The position numbers and the translations under genes were made by a program. From Haliclona indistincta (taxonomy: Eukaryota > Porifera > Demospongiae > Haplosclerida > Chalinidae), in assembly GCA_964017065.1 (NCBI GenBank), contig OZ024790.1, positions 9,491,403 through 9,555,402 on the forward strand: a DNA stretch of 64,000 nucleotides. Reading direction: 5' to 3'. Positions 1-17,767 of the stretch are shown here, piece by piece. Position 1 is the stretch's first letter, and every line of letters starts with the position of its first letter. The notes beneath the pieces are model-generated. The model saw only the letters and a program-made list of their open reading frames with translations. It did not search any database and was not told where the DNA came from.

Positions 1-62
1 CTTTACTTTTGCAAGCGTCATCCCTACACTTTTTAGTTTTTTTTATTAAAACTTTTTTTACT
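1..62 (-). repeat. dispersed ~55-bp block beyond the TECR 3' end
   Basis: Read on the minus strand this stretch nearly repeats plus-strand 55737-55792, downstream of the Eph/Calx-beta gene: an A-rich part followed by GTAGGGATGAC, one variable base, then CTTGCAAAAGTAAAG. A possible polyadenylation signal AATAAA for TECR lies at 47-42 on the minus strand. Confidence 0.5.
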
Positions 63-162
63 TTACTTTAATTATTATACCCAGAGCAAAATAATTAATT
101 TTCTCAATTTACCTATCAAGAGTCTATTATTTCATGTATCTCTTGTTAATAAAATTAATTGT

Positions 163-2535
163 TCACACTATGAAGGGCAGGATAGCCTTGCGACCACGAG
201 GGTACTTGCTGAACTCCTTGCGATAATTCCGGTGCTTGCCCTGAGCCCAAACAGTCATCTGATACATGCCGGCTAGCGTGAACAGCAGAGCTAAAAGACA
301 AAGAAATAGCAGAAATTAGATGTCTAATCCTACATAAGGAGAAGAGCGCAAGCTAGAATAGAGGACAAACGCAAAAGACATGTGCTTTCAACAGAGCAAG
401 GTAAGCATGCAATTTCTGTATAGTGGGTAAGGGGTTAAATTTTTATGCAGTTTTGCAAATCTTTGGGTGTGGTTACGATATCAGTCATTCGTGAAATTCA
501 ACCCAGAGTACACTACTGTAACATAGCTTACCGGGAATAGATTGTGTCATAACTGTGAATCCCAACCAGGATACGAACTAGCAGGAAATAATCATCAACA
601 ATACCACACACAAGTCATCAAACCTACCTCGTAAGTGTAGTTGGGACAGCTCACAAAGTTAAACAACGTTGTGAATGGATTAGAGGTCGGGTATGGAATC
701 CTACGCTCCCTTGTGCCTGGGTAGAAGAGTTACAGAAAAGTGCAGAGGTCACGAAAAGGTCAAATTTACCAGGTGGTCGAAGATTACGCAATGCAACATG
801 AATGCTAAAGTTACCAAGTTCACCAATCTGGAAAAATGTGTAGAAATAAAGTTTTATCGTAGCGTGTCGTGTGATAAACTGACCACAAAGAGAGCTAGAC
901 CAGTGTAAAACTGTGGTGCTCCAAACACTGTGGAGGTTACAAGGAGGAATATATTGCTGTGGTATAATTATTCTAAACATACTTGGTGGAGTGTACAGGG
1001 GATGGTTAGTGAAATAAGACACAAATGCAGCAAATCCCCAGTAATAGGTACAGTTCTGCATAGGAGAGAGTGAAAAAAACGGTAGAAGGAGCGAGGATAA
1101 TAGAAGTAGAAAGTGAGCGATTGCAGGCGAGAATCATGTGTGTGTGCGTGTGTGTGCAGGCGTGTGTGCGCGCCTTGCTCACACACACTCACACACACAC
1201 ACACGCTCACACACACGCCTGCTCACACACACACAGGCGTGTGTGTGTGTGTGCGTGTGCGTGTGTGTGACAGTAAAGGGGTTATCCAGAGTTGAACTTC
1301 AACACACCTTGAAGAGGTTAGCGATAGGCATAGTGCTATGAGAGAATCGATGGATGAAGATAGTCTCTAGGAGACGCTTGACATAGTGAACTGACCAGCA
1401 AGCAGCTGCAATACTGCATAGATACAGAACCATACACATTCAACAGTGCATAACAACATGAAATGTGCTCAAGCAAAACAACGAAAGCAAGCCAAAAAGT
1501 ATTGGTACATAGAATATTTAAACTAGCGCAGAAATTTATGCATGAGTTGGATATATTCTGTACTATGAAAAGCTTACTGCACAAAGGTTATGATAGGAGA
1601 AGAACCAGCTTCGCCGTAGATAAAAGGAGGACGAAAATAGAACAGCAGATATGCTAGCAGAGGGCCGCTGTACTCGCACATGAAGACCTGTACACACGTG
1701 TGACAAAAATGGTTGTGCGGTAAACAGAGTAATATGTGTAACTAACAGTTGTCCAGCCAATTTGAGGACCAAGATCTTTGAAATAGAGCACACTGTTGTC
1801 TTGAATATTGATCTTTTCTAGCGTGTCTTCATCTTTCAGTGCCTTGACACCTGGACGAGCAAAAACACATCACCAAATCGAAATAGGTTATGCACTGTTG
1901 AATATATCACTCCCAGTATTATACAATTGTAGATTATTTGACCACGGACCAATTGTATGCCCAAGCAGGCGTTCTAAAATTGAGCTAACTAAAGACAAGA
2001 TTACTAAACACAGTAAGCATTCTGTTCAACCCTCATGTAGACAAAAAGCTATATGTCCTCATGTAGGCTCACATGAGGGTAGAACGGATCAGATATGAGG
2101 TGAAACATTAGAAGAATGCAAACAGGTTAAAGTGGGTGTGGCTTGTGCATGCAAACTACCTACCTTTCTCTACACTGCTCTTCCACTGCTGACGATCAGG
2201 ATAGTACTTCGGAACTGGAGAAGATAACTAGTAAGTGCACCAGCGGATATAATCCACTGTACATTTTTGGCAATAGGCTTTCTTTGCATCGAGAATGGTA
2301 GAACTTGGCTTCAGCTAGACAAACAGTAAAATACCAGTAACAGCATGCTGCATGTACATGTGTCGCTTACATCGAGTGTACAGAGCAGCTTATTCGAGCG
2401 AGCATGACGAACTTGGACCTGGAGAGGAGAAAGATGGGCGGGGCTAATAATAAGAGGAACGAAATATCTCAGAGAGAAGCACCGCGGTCATTTGCAAACA
2501 ATGTCCGTAGCTGCAATCCATAAAGCTACCTTCAT
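163..2535 (-). CDS. TECR: trans-2,3-enoyl-CoA reductase, complete, 13 exons
   Basis: Catalyses the last reduction of very-long-chain fatty acid elongation in the ER membrane. Coding exons, 5' to 3' on the minus strand: 2535-2530, 2418-2371, 2314-2263, 2214-2164, 1850-1747, 1687-1578, 1413-1308, 1055-983, 927-884, 827-770, 716-628, 577-532, 290-163. All junctions are GT-AG and phases add up to 286 residues; the human protein has about 308. The first exon codes only Met-Lys. The N-terminal ubiquitin-like part reads [16 protein letters not shown] and [11 protein letters not shown]. The membrane part carries [52 protein letters not shown] and [17 protein letters not shown]. It ends with [20 protein letters not shown]. 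These blocks match TECR in order, so the identification is secure. The next gene starts about 600 bp away in the opposite direction, suggesting a shared upstream region. Confidence 0.95.
1128..1270. repeat. (GT)n / (CA)n inverted microsatellite in a TECR intron
   Basis: A GT-rich run, a CA-rich run, then GT again, in the TECR intron between coding exons 1413-1308 and 1055-983. The opposed GT and CA runs could pair as a hairpin. The short ORFs here are only the repeat translated. Confidence 0.85.
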
Positions 2536-3141
2536 AGTTGTCTCGTGGATTGAACGCTCCAGCACCGTCTTCAAGAGATTGCTTTGGAGGCAAAACACGC
2601 GATAGCTCGTCAATCAACGTGGGCGTGAACACGTGGTTGTCACGCAATGGGCACGTGATGCAAAATCAGAAAACAGGAGTGGAGTGACGGAGTCTTGTCT
2701 CTAGAATCGAGATCGACCACCAAGTAAGAACTGTTTTGTGCCTATATTATTTCATCACACGCATACACTAGTGTATCAAGCACACACGTACTCATAGCGA
2801 GTATATTCACTTTATCACGGAGTCTTTGTTCACCTACTCGCGCGAATTGACAACTGTTTTGATGCTGATTAGAATGATAGGCTCACCGATTAGCGGTCAA
2901 GTACTCATTTCTACCTAGTGCTAGATAATAACACGAAAAGTCAACAATTGTTGTAGAACGAAACCTCTATTTCACATTTACAATCCCTTCACGCGGATGA
3001 TAAAGTGTCGAGGCCTCGGTCGAGGCATTATAATTGTAAGCCATTAGTGACTTAGGACGGCATGTATACATACTAAAACATGCCTTAATACTTGTACACC
3101 CACCCACATTTCATTTTACATCTATCTCTCTTTATCTCAGC
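2536..3141. promoter_or_regulatory. divergent intergenic region between TECR and the Syk-like kinase
   Basis: About 600 bp without a recognisable exon separate the two start codons, which point away from each other. It must hold the 5' ends of both transcripts. A short GC-rich inverted motif around GAGGCCTCGG lies near 3010-3027. No clear TATA box or other motif was recognised, so the regulatory role is inferred from position only. Confidence 0.4.
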
Positions 3142-11013
<7,872 letters not shown>

Positions 11014-11738
11014 CCTCGTATCTCTTTGACTCTTTCTCCTTCTCGTTCAGCCTTTCACCAGAACTATATCAGTGCTAGACACTCTCGGATGCATGCAACG
11101 CATCCTTTCAGTTGCAAATAAGTGTACATACTCTCAATGCAAGTGTATGTTCCACATAGTGGTTGCTGTTTGGTTTTTTGTTATTTTTTCCATAAAATGA
11201 TGTTTTGTAGAGTTTGTGAAGAAAATAAAATCAAATTATTAATAAAAGTATTCACTGTCTGTTCGTTGGATTCAGTTTTGTTCTTACCAAAAAATTCATC
11301 GTGTCTTCTGGAAAACTTTTTTCCAGTCCAGATGTGTTTGGGTACCATGGTGTGATATCAATGTAATACTACATCAATGTAACCATCAATAAGTTTGAGA
11401 GACATGTTCTTATTGTAAGGATCTGAGAATGCGGCCGGACTAGTCGGGATGACCAATGTAGAGACGTTGATGGTTAAGATCAATGACGTATCTACTGAGA
11501 ACTGATTTTTAATCTCTAACAGAACTGTACAACTGACTTGTGGTGCTAATTTATAAAGAGTGAGAAAGCACATGGTAATGGAGAATGTTCTAGATGATTG
11601 TAAATAGTTAGCACATGGTAAGGCCGAGTGTGTGAACTGTGGTTACAAATTGAAAGTCTAAGTAAACTATGGTTACTGGTTACAAAGATGAAAGCTAAGG
11701 TTACAATAATGAAATAATTTATTAATAAGTTGCCTAGG
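11014..11738. other. kinase 3' flank and a duplicated segment
   Basis: AATAAA-type signals for the kinase occur near 11224-11243. From about 11400 to 11735 the sequence resembles 50560-50875 (for example GGTTACAAAGATGAAAGC followed by an A-rich stretch and TTAATAAGTTGC). The similarity stops at 11735, where the U1 receptor tail exon is also cut, so a duplication breakpoint lies here. No gene seen. Confidence 0.5.
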
Positions 11739-14035
11739 TCACACTATAAGTGGTTTATCATGATGAGGTCTCATAACACACCACACAATGATACTAGTGA
11801 TAATAGCTGTACTGATGACTGATACTAATACACTAACAAGAACAGAGCTGGATATTACTGTGACAATGAGAGAAAAAGAGATGAAACAGTAAAATTATGC
11901 AACAAAGCTTATTCTGAGGGAGCGTGAGTTATAATTCTCAAGTGAAAAGAATTATAATTAGGCCAATTAATTAGAACAACAGAATGCAGGTTCAAGCATT
12001 ATTTTCAATTTTCCTAAAGCAATGGTAACTCAGTCAATCTTACCTAGTAGTTTAGCTAACGGTTAATTCGGAGGTCAACTTAAAAAATACCTCTGATTGT
12101 TTAACACGCTCTTTAATGAAACCGCACTAAATGAGTCAGTAATAGTCAACTATCTAACATGTGATCATCTCATGGGACTTGCCGACCTCTCTAATTATCG
12201 TGGTATTACTTGTTGTTATAACTCACTAGCTGCATTATTCTCGACTGGTTGTACTGCATCTGGTGTGCTAGCACATGTCACTATTTGTGTTGTACTGCAG
12301 ATCTCATTCTCTGTAACTATGCATTATTATGAACAACAGTTATGACATTGATGAAGTGAACTAACAACTAGATGTAGAGATGTCTTCATAAGAGCTTTTC
12401 ATCACAACAGAATCCGTATATATTAGTGTAGTAGTTGAGAATTGTGTTGAAGTAATAGTGGGAAGCAATGGAACTGAATAAAATTATGGTCTCATGATAA
12501 TCACATGATCATGTATTTATCTCACCATCCACTATTGAGTTTCCACCTATAGCTCCTGGTCCCAGAGAATTGACAGCAATCACTGCAATAAAGAAGGTTA
12601 CTCCTGGTACACCAGACACTGTGTAGCTAGTCATAGAAGAGTTCACTTGTGTGTGTATCAGTGTGCTGTCATCACTGGTACTATAAACCACCTCATAGTG
12701 AAGGACTGGGAAACCAGCTATTGGTGGAGAAGGCTGGAAATATATTACAAGCAATTAATAGCATACATTAATACAGTTTTACCTGCCATATCACATTAAT
12801 ATTTGTTTGATGTAACTGAGTTATGAAGCTCACTGCATTGGGAACTGAATACGCATGCGCAGTTAGTGATTAGCACATGGTCATAGAAAATCCATACCAT
12901 CATATGTCACTGTGAGTTGATCACTCCATGGTCCATGTTGTCCTGTACTGTCAGTAACAGCCACAGCAAATGAGTAGTTGTGTCCACAAGTGATCAGGTC
13001 ATCAGTCAGTATCAGTGACTCAGTGTTGCTCGTACTGTAGCACGAGCTAGAGCTACTGTAGTTAGTGATATTGATAGTGTAGTTGAAGACACAGTCTGTG
13101 GGTCCATTAGGAGGAGCTAGCCATGTTAGTGATACTTGTGGCTTGCTGGCAATGATACTCAGATTAGATGGAGGACTAGCTGCACCTTTAGTAGACAATT
13201 AAGAATTTTTAAACGAGCATGCATGGAAATAATTTTATTGTTAACATTCATTTGAATGTGAGCCGCAATAAAATGCTCATAGTGTTTTTTTTGTTTTCCA
13301 ACGTACCTGTGGGCCTATCTATTTATTATATTCAATCATGCAGTATCACAAAGCTCTCAAGCACATGTTATTGATGAACTGCAGGCATGAGCAAACCCAT
13401 CGACAACTCTGAAAAGGTGGAAGCCATTTCACATGTGTATGTATGTGACTATGCGTTATAAGGGCTCTAGCAAGGATGAAATGATGATACTGTGGATAAA
13501 AATGCAAAACCCACCCACAGTTTTACATACAGAGGCTTGACTTTGAGTACTAGGATGTTAGTATATAAGTTTACCTGCTATTGTGATAGTCTCTGAGTGT
13601 ATAGTAGATATCTGTGATCTACATGTGATATTATTGCCGTGATCAGATATTTGAACACTATTAATAGTAGCGATCGACATCACTGTTAATCCCACAACAT
13701 GAGATACAACAGTATAGTAGACACTGGTTTGTGAAGGGTTATCGTATACTATGAGATCTCCTCTATACTGCCATTGCAATGGTGGTGGTACCAATCCTGG
13801 TATATTGGTCACTCTAACAATAGTGCAGTTGATAGTGACATCTTGTCCAGGACAGGCTGATAGTCCACTAGCTGGTTGAACAGGATGGAGTATGACTGTG
13901 TCTTCAACTTGACCTGACACCAGATCTGTAGCTACTACATGTAGATAAATATTGTTAGCAGCACCTAGTATAGCTGATGTTGGTATGGTAGTTACCTATA
14001 GCTAGTAGACAGACTAGCACAGTGTGTTGTAGCAT
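11739..14035 (-). CDS. receptor U1: Ig-FN3-FN3-TM, cytoplasmic tail missing
   Basis: Exons 5' to 3': 14035-13996 (signal peptide MLQHTVLVCLLAI), 13934-13575 (Ig), 13185-12898 (FN3-1), 12844-12783 and 12733-12526 (FN3-2), 12280-12227 (stalk), 11857-11739 (TM). About 376 residues. The Ig domain has Cys in VTINCTI, Trp in LQWQYRG and Cys in ITCRS. FN3-1 carries LTWLAPPNGP and an extra Cys pair. The TM is type B (SVLVSVLVSVISTAIITSII). After RPHHDKP the sequence leaves the family and stops after three residues (LIV), so none of the three conserved tail tyrosines is present. It may act as a non-signalling or decoy member, or be a duplication by-product. The family's overall name is unknown to me. 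Confidence 0.72.
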
Positions 14036-14589
14036 CTGATCTGATCTAGTTCAGGAAACACACTCAACTTTCGAATTCAGCTAGTTATCTAAACTACCAC
14101 ACCCACTCACTAAACCATTCAAGTGTACCACGAATATAATTACTAATAATACATGTTCAGTTAATATTCATTTGTTGATAAGCCTCATTGTGTTTGAGTG
14201 GTATTGTCCCTCATTTATCTCATAGTAGCCTGAGAGAGCTGCTGGATAGCAGTAGAGAATAATCATAACAAGATCTGTTTTGTGGAGGATTGCACCCTGA
14301 TCGATCTAGTCTCTCAGAGCCTGAGTGATTGCTGCCATCAACTGGTCATCTTCCAGTGGATTATCCTGACCACATTCAGAATAGTGCTTTGAAGAGGTTT
14401 TTTTACAAGCAATGATGAATATTTTAGCACACTTGAGTTGAACTTCAAAACCAAACATATAAGATGGCATGCCTCTGGCTATAACTGCTTGTACATGCAT
14501 GTAAACAGCAAGCATGCATGCCGCAAAGTATACGACTTTATGCCCTGTCGATGCAACTCAGTGCATGGCTGTTGAACCTGCATGCCTAT
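14036..14589. other. U1 upstream region with a relic receptor tail
   Basis: Contains the U1 promoter-proximal block (CCACACCCACTCACTAAACC). At about 14157-14213 lies the last ~19 codons of a type-A receptor tail (minus strand, EAYQQ then Asn-rich end). The relic is cut at CCCTCATTTATC, the same junction as at 35532 and 42540. The rest (14214-14589) is repeated at 35530-35915 and 42545-42912. No intact gene seen. Confidence 0.55.
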
Positions 14590-14802
14590 TAGGGAGGCAC
14601 GGTAGTGGGTCGGTCCCTATGTAGGGATGAAAGGAAAACAAGATGGCGGCTACAATACAACGTATCAGCGTTCACACGCTGAAATACACTTAGATCTACT
14701 CTTTGGCATTGCCCCATCCTCATAATAGCCATAAGGTTGCTAGAAATGTTTACTAAAGTTACGAACCTTAAAACGGTGAAATCGAGTTTCGTCATCTTCC
14801 TT

Positions 14803-16290
14803 GGGTGTCTCTAAAATCCGGACCGGACCGGACCGACGGACCGGACTTGCGACAACTTCTAAAATCCGGACCGCTAGTCCGGACATACAACGCTGACTTT
14901 GGAGTCGGAATGGAAGCAGCGAGGGAAGCAGCGCCTTGCCTGGTGTTACAGCCTCAAGAAGACCTACCAAATTCCACAATTTTAGACCTACTATTGAATC
15001 CTGAGGGGCAAGAGTTGTGCAAAGTACCTCCTGTTAGACCAAAGGCTGGCCAAGTGTTTCTGTTTACACCAGAAAAACAGCATGCTAAAGGCTACTTCTA
15101 TCATGCATGCATTACTCTAAGCATGTACATGAATGTTGATAGATTAAATTTTCTGATTCCAAAATTGAATTGTCCCGAATTGTTTCATAGATGATTGGAG
15201 GTGTGACCAATTTAAGTGGTAGCGTTTTGGACGAAAACTACTGAAGACAGAGCCTGTCATATCCCCCAAAACATACTTCAATTACAAAGGTGTACAGAAG
15301 GAGTTCAAAAGATATGCGTACACAATTAGTGATCGAGCAAGCAATCTCACACTTATTCATTACAAAGGAGATGATTCTATCGTCAATGAAAATCCTCATG
15401 TCAGAACTTGTAGTTCAGTGCTAAGAGAATTGGAGAATACAACTCAGTCTCCATCTGTTGTTTACAATCACAAGATTGCTGATTGTAGTAGCGCAATGCT
15501 TATATTCCAGTATTGCTACCTAGAAACAGAAAGCAAGTGTCAAATTGTCAACAACTCAGGACACAAGCATTTCGTCTGTCTCATGATGCTATTGATTTCC
15601 ACTTACCTAATATCTGCAGATTTCTCTGTTGGAACCATGCAATTAATGCCGTTAAATTCTGGCTGCGTAAGCATGGTGCTACAGCCAGTGAAGTTCCAGT
15701 GTACGTTAGTGATATTCGGGATTTGTTTCACCAGGAAAACAATTATATTTTGGGAACTCAAGCCGAAATCTTAATTTGCACGTTCTGTTTTGGTTTTTAG
15801 GCCCGTATTTGTAGCTACTATTAAACGAGTCCTCACATACTACTGGGCAAACCATATGTGTTCACACTGATCAGAGTTCAAGTTTACTCTGCTAAAAGAT
15901 TTACTTGAGAATCTGGAAAAATTAAGTCATGTCTTTTTGACAAAAGATGGAAAATTGCCGAGAACTCCTGCTGGCAACCCAGTTGTTATTAGCTATTGTA
16001 CAGCTCACTTGGTGTTTTCCTACAGTATTATAACTTCAGTATTACAGTATTATTACTACAGTATGTAAAACTATTACAATATTATAACTTCTACTATTAC
16101 AGTATTATTACTACTATTACAGTATTATTACTACTACTTACTACTATTTCCTCGTATAATGTTACTCTTATACTAGACATATTTCCTCGTATTATACATT
16201 ATCGGCCTTACGTTGCGCACCCAAGCAAGGTCAGTATTTTAGACAGTTCGGGTCCGTCGGTCCGGTCCGGTCCGGATTTTAGAGACACCC
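14803..16290 (+). mobile_element. 1488-bp DNA transposon with 8-bp target duplication
   Basis: Terminal inverted repeats are longer than 40 bp: GGGTGTCTCTAAAATCCGG... faces ...CCGGATTTTAGAGACACCC. The flanking 8-mer TCTTCCTT occurs at 14795-14802 and again at 16291-16298, a clear target site duplication. The nested position in a TAGGGAGG-type repeat, with uninterrupted copies elsewhere in the window, dates it as the younger insertion. An 8-bp duplication fits hAT and several other superfamilies; the ends do not decide which. Confidence 0.88.
14910..15990 (+). pseudogene. degenerate transposon protein inside the 1488-bp element
   Basis: Reading pieces in changing frames: MEAAREAAPCLVL... to 15194, then frame breaks, then YFNYKGVQKEFKRYAY, RTCSSVLRELENTTQSPS, and INAVKFWLRKHGATASE followed by VPVYVSDIRDLFHQ. 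The last blocks resemble a protein type often found in invertebrate transposons, but I cannot name a catalytic domain. Several frame changes and stops make it non-functional as written. Confidence 0.45.
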
Positions 16291-16394
16291 TCTTCCTTTT
16301 CTTCTTTCTTTCTTCAGCCGCGCGCCTAGCGCCTTTACGCCAGCAGATAAAGAGTATAACAATAATTGTTATTAGCTGTAATGCTACCTCCCTA

Positions 16395-16654
16395 CAAATG
16401 AACCAGTGTGATTAAATTAATTTTACTAGGGAGATACATATAGCGTGATGGCTGTTACCTTGTTTACTTACTTTTACTGCAATCTTGTTCTTAAATCACT
16501 TACATTTTTGATAAAAACTGTTGTAAAAAATTAACGGTTTGTTACGTTTCGTTACGTGTTCGATAAGGATCTTATGGTCACGTGCTAATTGTTCTAGCCG
16601 CCCTCAATCTATGTCCAGTTTCCTTCATTTGCGGCCCGATTCTACCAGCAATCG
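16395..16654. promoter_or_regulatory. TIR gene 1 upstream region
   Basis: A 260-bp block conserved upstream of all three intact TIR genes (GTTACGTTTCGTTACGTG, then GGATCTTATGGTCACGTGC). The CACGTG palindrome in the second motif is an E-box-like site. Function is inferred only from conservation and position. Confidence 0.4.
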
Positions 16655-17482
16655 ATGGCGCTAAATTTGTCCAAGGTGAAAACGAGGCCATTACAATCTA
16701 GTCTCAGCAAATACAACATAACAATACTAGAAAACCACGGGCTAGATGGGAGAACGGGATTCTGGTGGTTCAAATTCACCTTTGACCACGGACTGGAGAA
16801 AGGGATCGAAGTGCGTTTAACCAACTTCAAGTACGGTGGCGAAAATTTAGGAAAGGTGTGGACCTTGGAGGTGGTCAAATGCCAGTATCTCAGCATTGAA
16901 TCGGAGAGTGATATGGCTTCTTTTGATATGGAGGACGACTTGATCAATGCTAATGAGCTTAGTCGGCTAATGGAGGTCTCGACCAGTCGTGAAAAGTTTC
17001 ATCAGTACCTCGAAACCAACATCATTCCCCTTGTGACGAAGAAGATCAAATACACAAGATTCAAACCTCAATTTCAATTTTTCCTCAGTCACAAATCAAA
17101 AGATAAGCCTTTGATGCGTACTTTTGCGAATGGTCTTAAATTCCTTGGCTACGAGACATGGCTGGATCAGGTTGACATGCCGATGGGGGCGACTCTTGAA
17201 GGGGCTCTGAAAACATCCGTTGAAAATTGTGACTGCATTATCGCATGGCTGAATGAGGAATACATGACTAGTGATTGGTGCAAGGCAGAACTCCTCTATG
17301 CTAAGGAGCTTGGTAAAATTGTGATACCATTTGGCGTCTATGGTGATCTTAAAGAGCACATGTCTGGAGATTTCGAGTTTCTGCACAGCCTTTTTGTTTA
17401 CAATCCCAAATCTTCATCGTTTTTTGAGATCCTTCGTCGTATTGATGACTCTCTTTTTAACTTTGAAAACTTAGCAGCTTAA
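16655..17482 (+). CDS. intronless TIR-domain protein, copy 1
   Basis: 275 residues in one exon starting MALNLSKVKTRP. This start is preferred because the upstream extension open in copies 2 and 3 differs in frame between copies, whereas the sequence is conserved from MALNL onward. Residues 1-135 form an N-terminal region I do not recognise. Residues about 138-265 are a TIR domain: box 1 QFFLSHKSKD (141-150), WLDQVDMPMGATLE, and SDWCKAEL with Glu212 at the position of the catalytic glutamate of NAD-cleaving TIR domains such as SARM1. No signal peptide or membrane span is seen, so it is likely cytosolic. It converges with receptor U2, whose stop lies 285 bp away. NADase activity is inference. 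Confidence 0.88.
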   Translation: MALNLSKVKTRPLQSSLSKYNITILENHGLDGRTGFWWFKFTFDHGLEKGIEVRLTNFKYGGENLGKVWTLEVVKCQYLSIESESDMASFDMEDDLINANELSRLMEVSTSREKFHQYLETNIIPLVTKKIKYTRFKPQFQFFLSHKSKDKPLMRTFANGLKFLGYETWLDQVDMPMGATLEGALKTSVENCDCIIAWLNEEYMTSDWCKAELLYAKELGKIVIPFGVYGDLKEHMSGDFEFLHSLFVYNPKSSSFFEILRRIDDSLFNFENLAA

Positions 17483-17767
17483 AAAATAATATTATTTTGT
17501 GAACAACATGATAGACTCACTCCCAGGCCATCTTTCAAAGGCCTGGGAACGAGGCAAATTTTTTATGAAAATTTTTAATTATTGTTATGAAATAATGCAT
17601 GCAGTGTCTGATTCAAAAAATGGGTGTCCTTATTTTTTCAAAAATTGAAGAATTTCCCACTAAAATAATTTACTGGATTTAGGTTCAGTATAGGTTTCCA
17701 GAACTTGAGCTATGTTCAACTGAAACTGACAATAATTTTTAGTGGTATTGTTTCATTATTATTAATT
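17483..17767. other. shared 3' region between TIR gene 1 and receptor U2
   Basis: Conserved in all four modules (also 22756-23033, 37311-37575, 44307-44596). It begins with a hairpin formed by CCAGGCC and GGCCTGG, ending GGGAACGAGGC. That resembles the ends of the 10-bp-duplication transposons at 27607 and 49217, so it may be a worn miniature copy. Both transcripts must terminate within about 285 bp. Confidence 0.5.

Larger units (their letters stand above)
14590..16394 (+). mobile_element. TAGGGAGG-ended repeat, copy split by a nested insertion
   Basis: Begins TAGGGAGGCACGGTAGTG and ends CTACCTCCCTA, so the ends are inverted repeats. Uninterrupted copies of about 300 bp lie at 35916-36214 and 42913-43214, and a microsatellite-expanded partial copy starts at 33280. 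The interior includes AACAAGATGGCGGCTACA and GCGCCTAGCGCCTTTACGC. Here a 1488-bp element (14803-16290) interrupts it. Confidence 0.7.

Noticed and set aside
16642..16947. 101-codon minus-strand ORF over the TIR gene (also at 43466-43771)
   Set aside because: Antisense shadow of the conserved TIR coding sequence.
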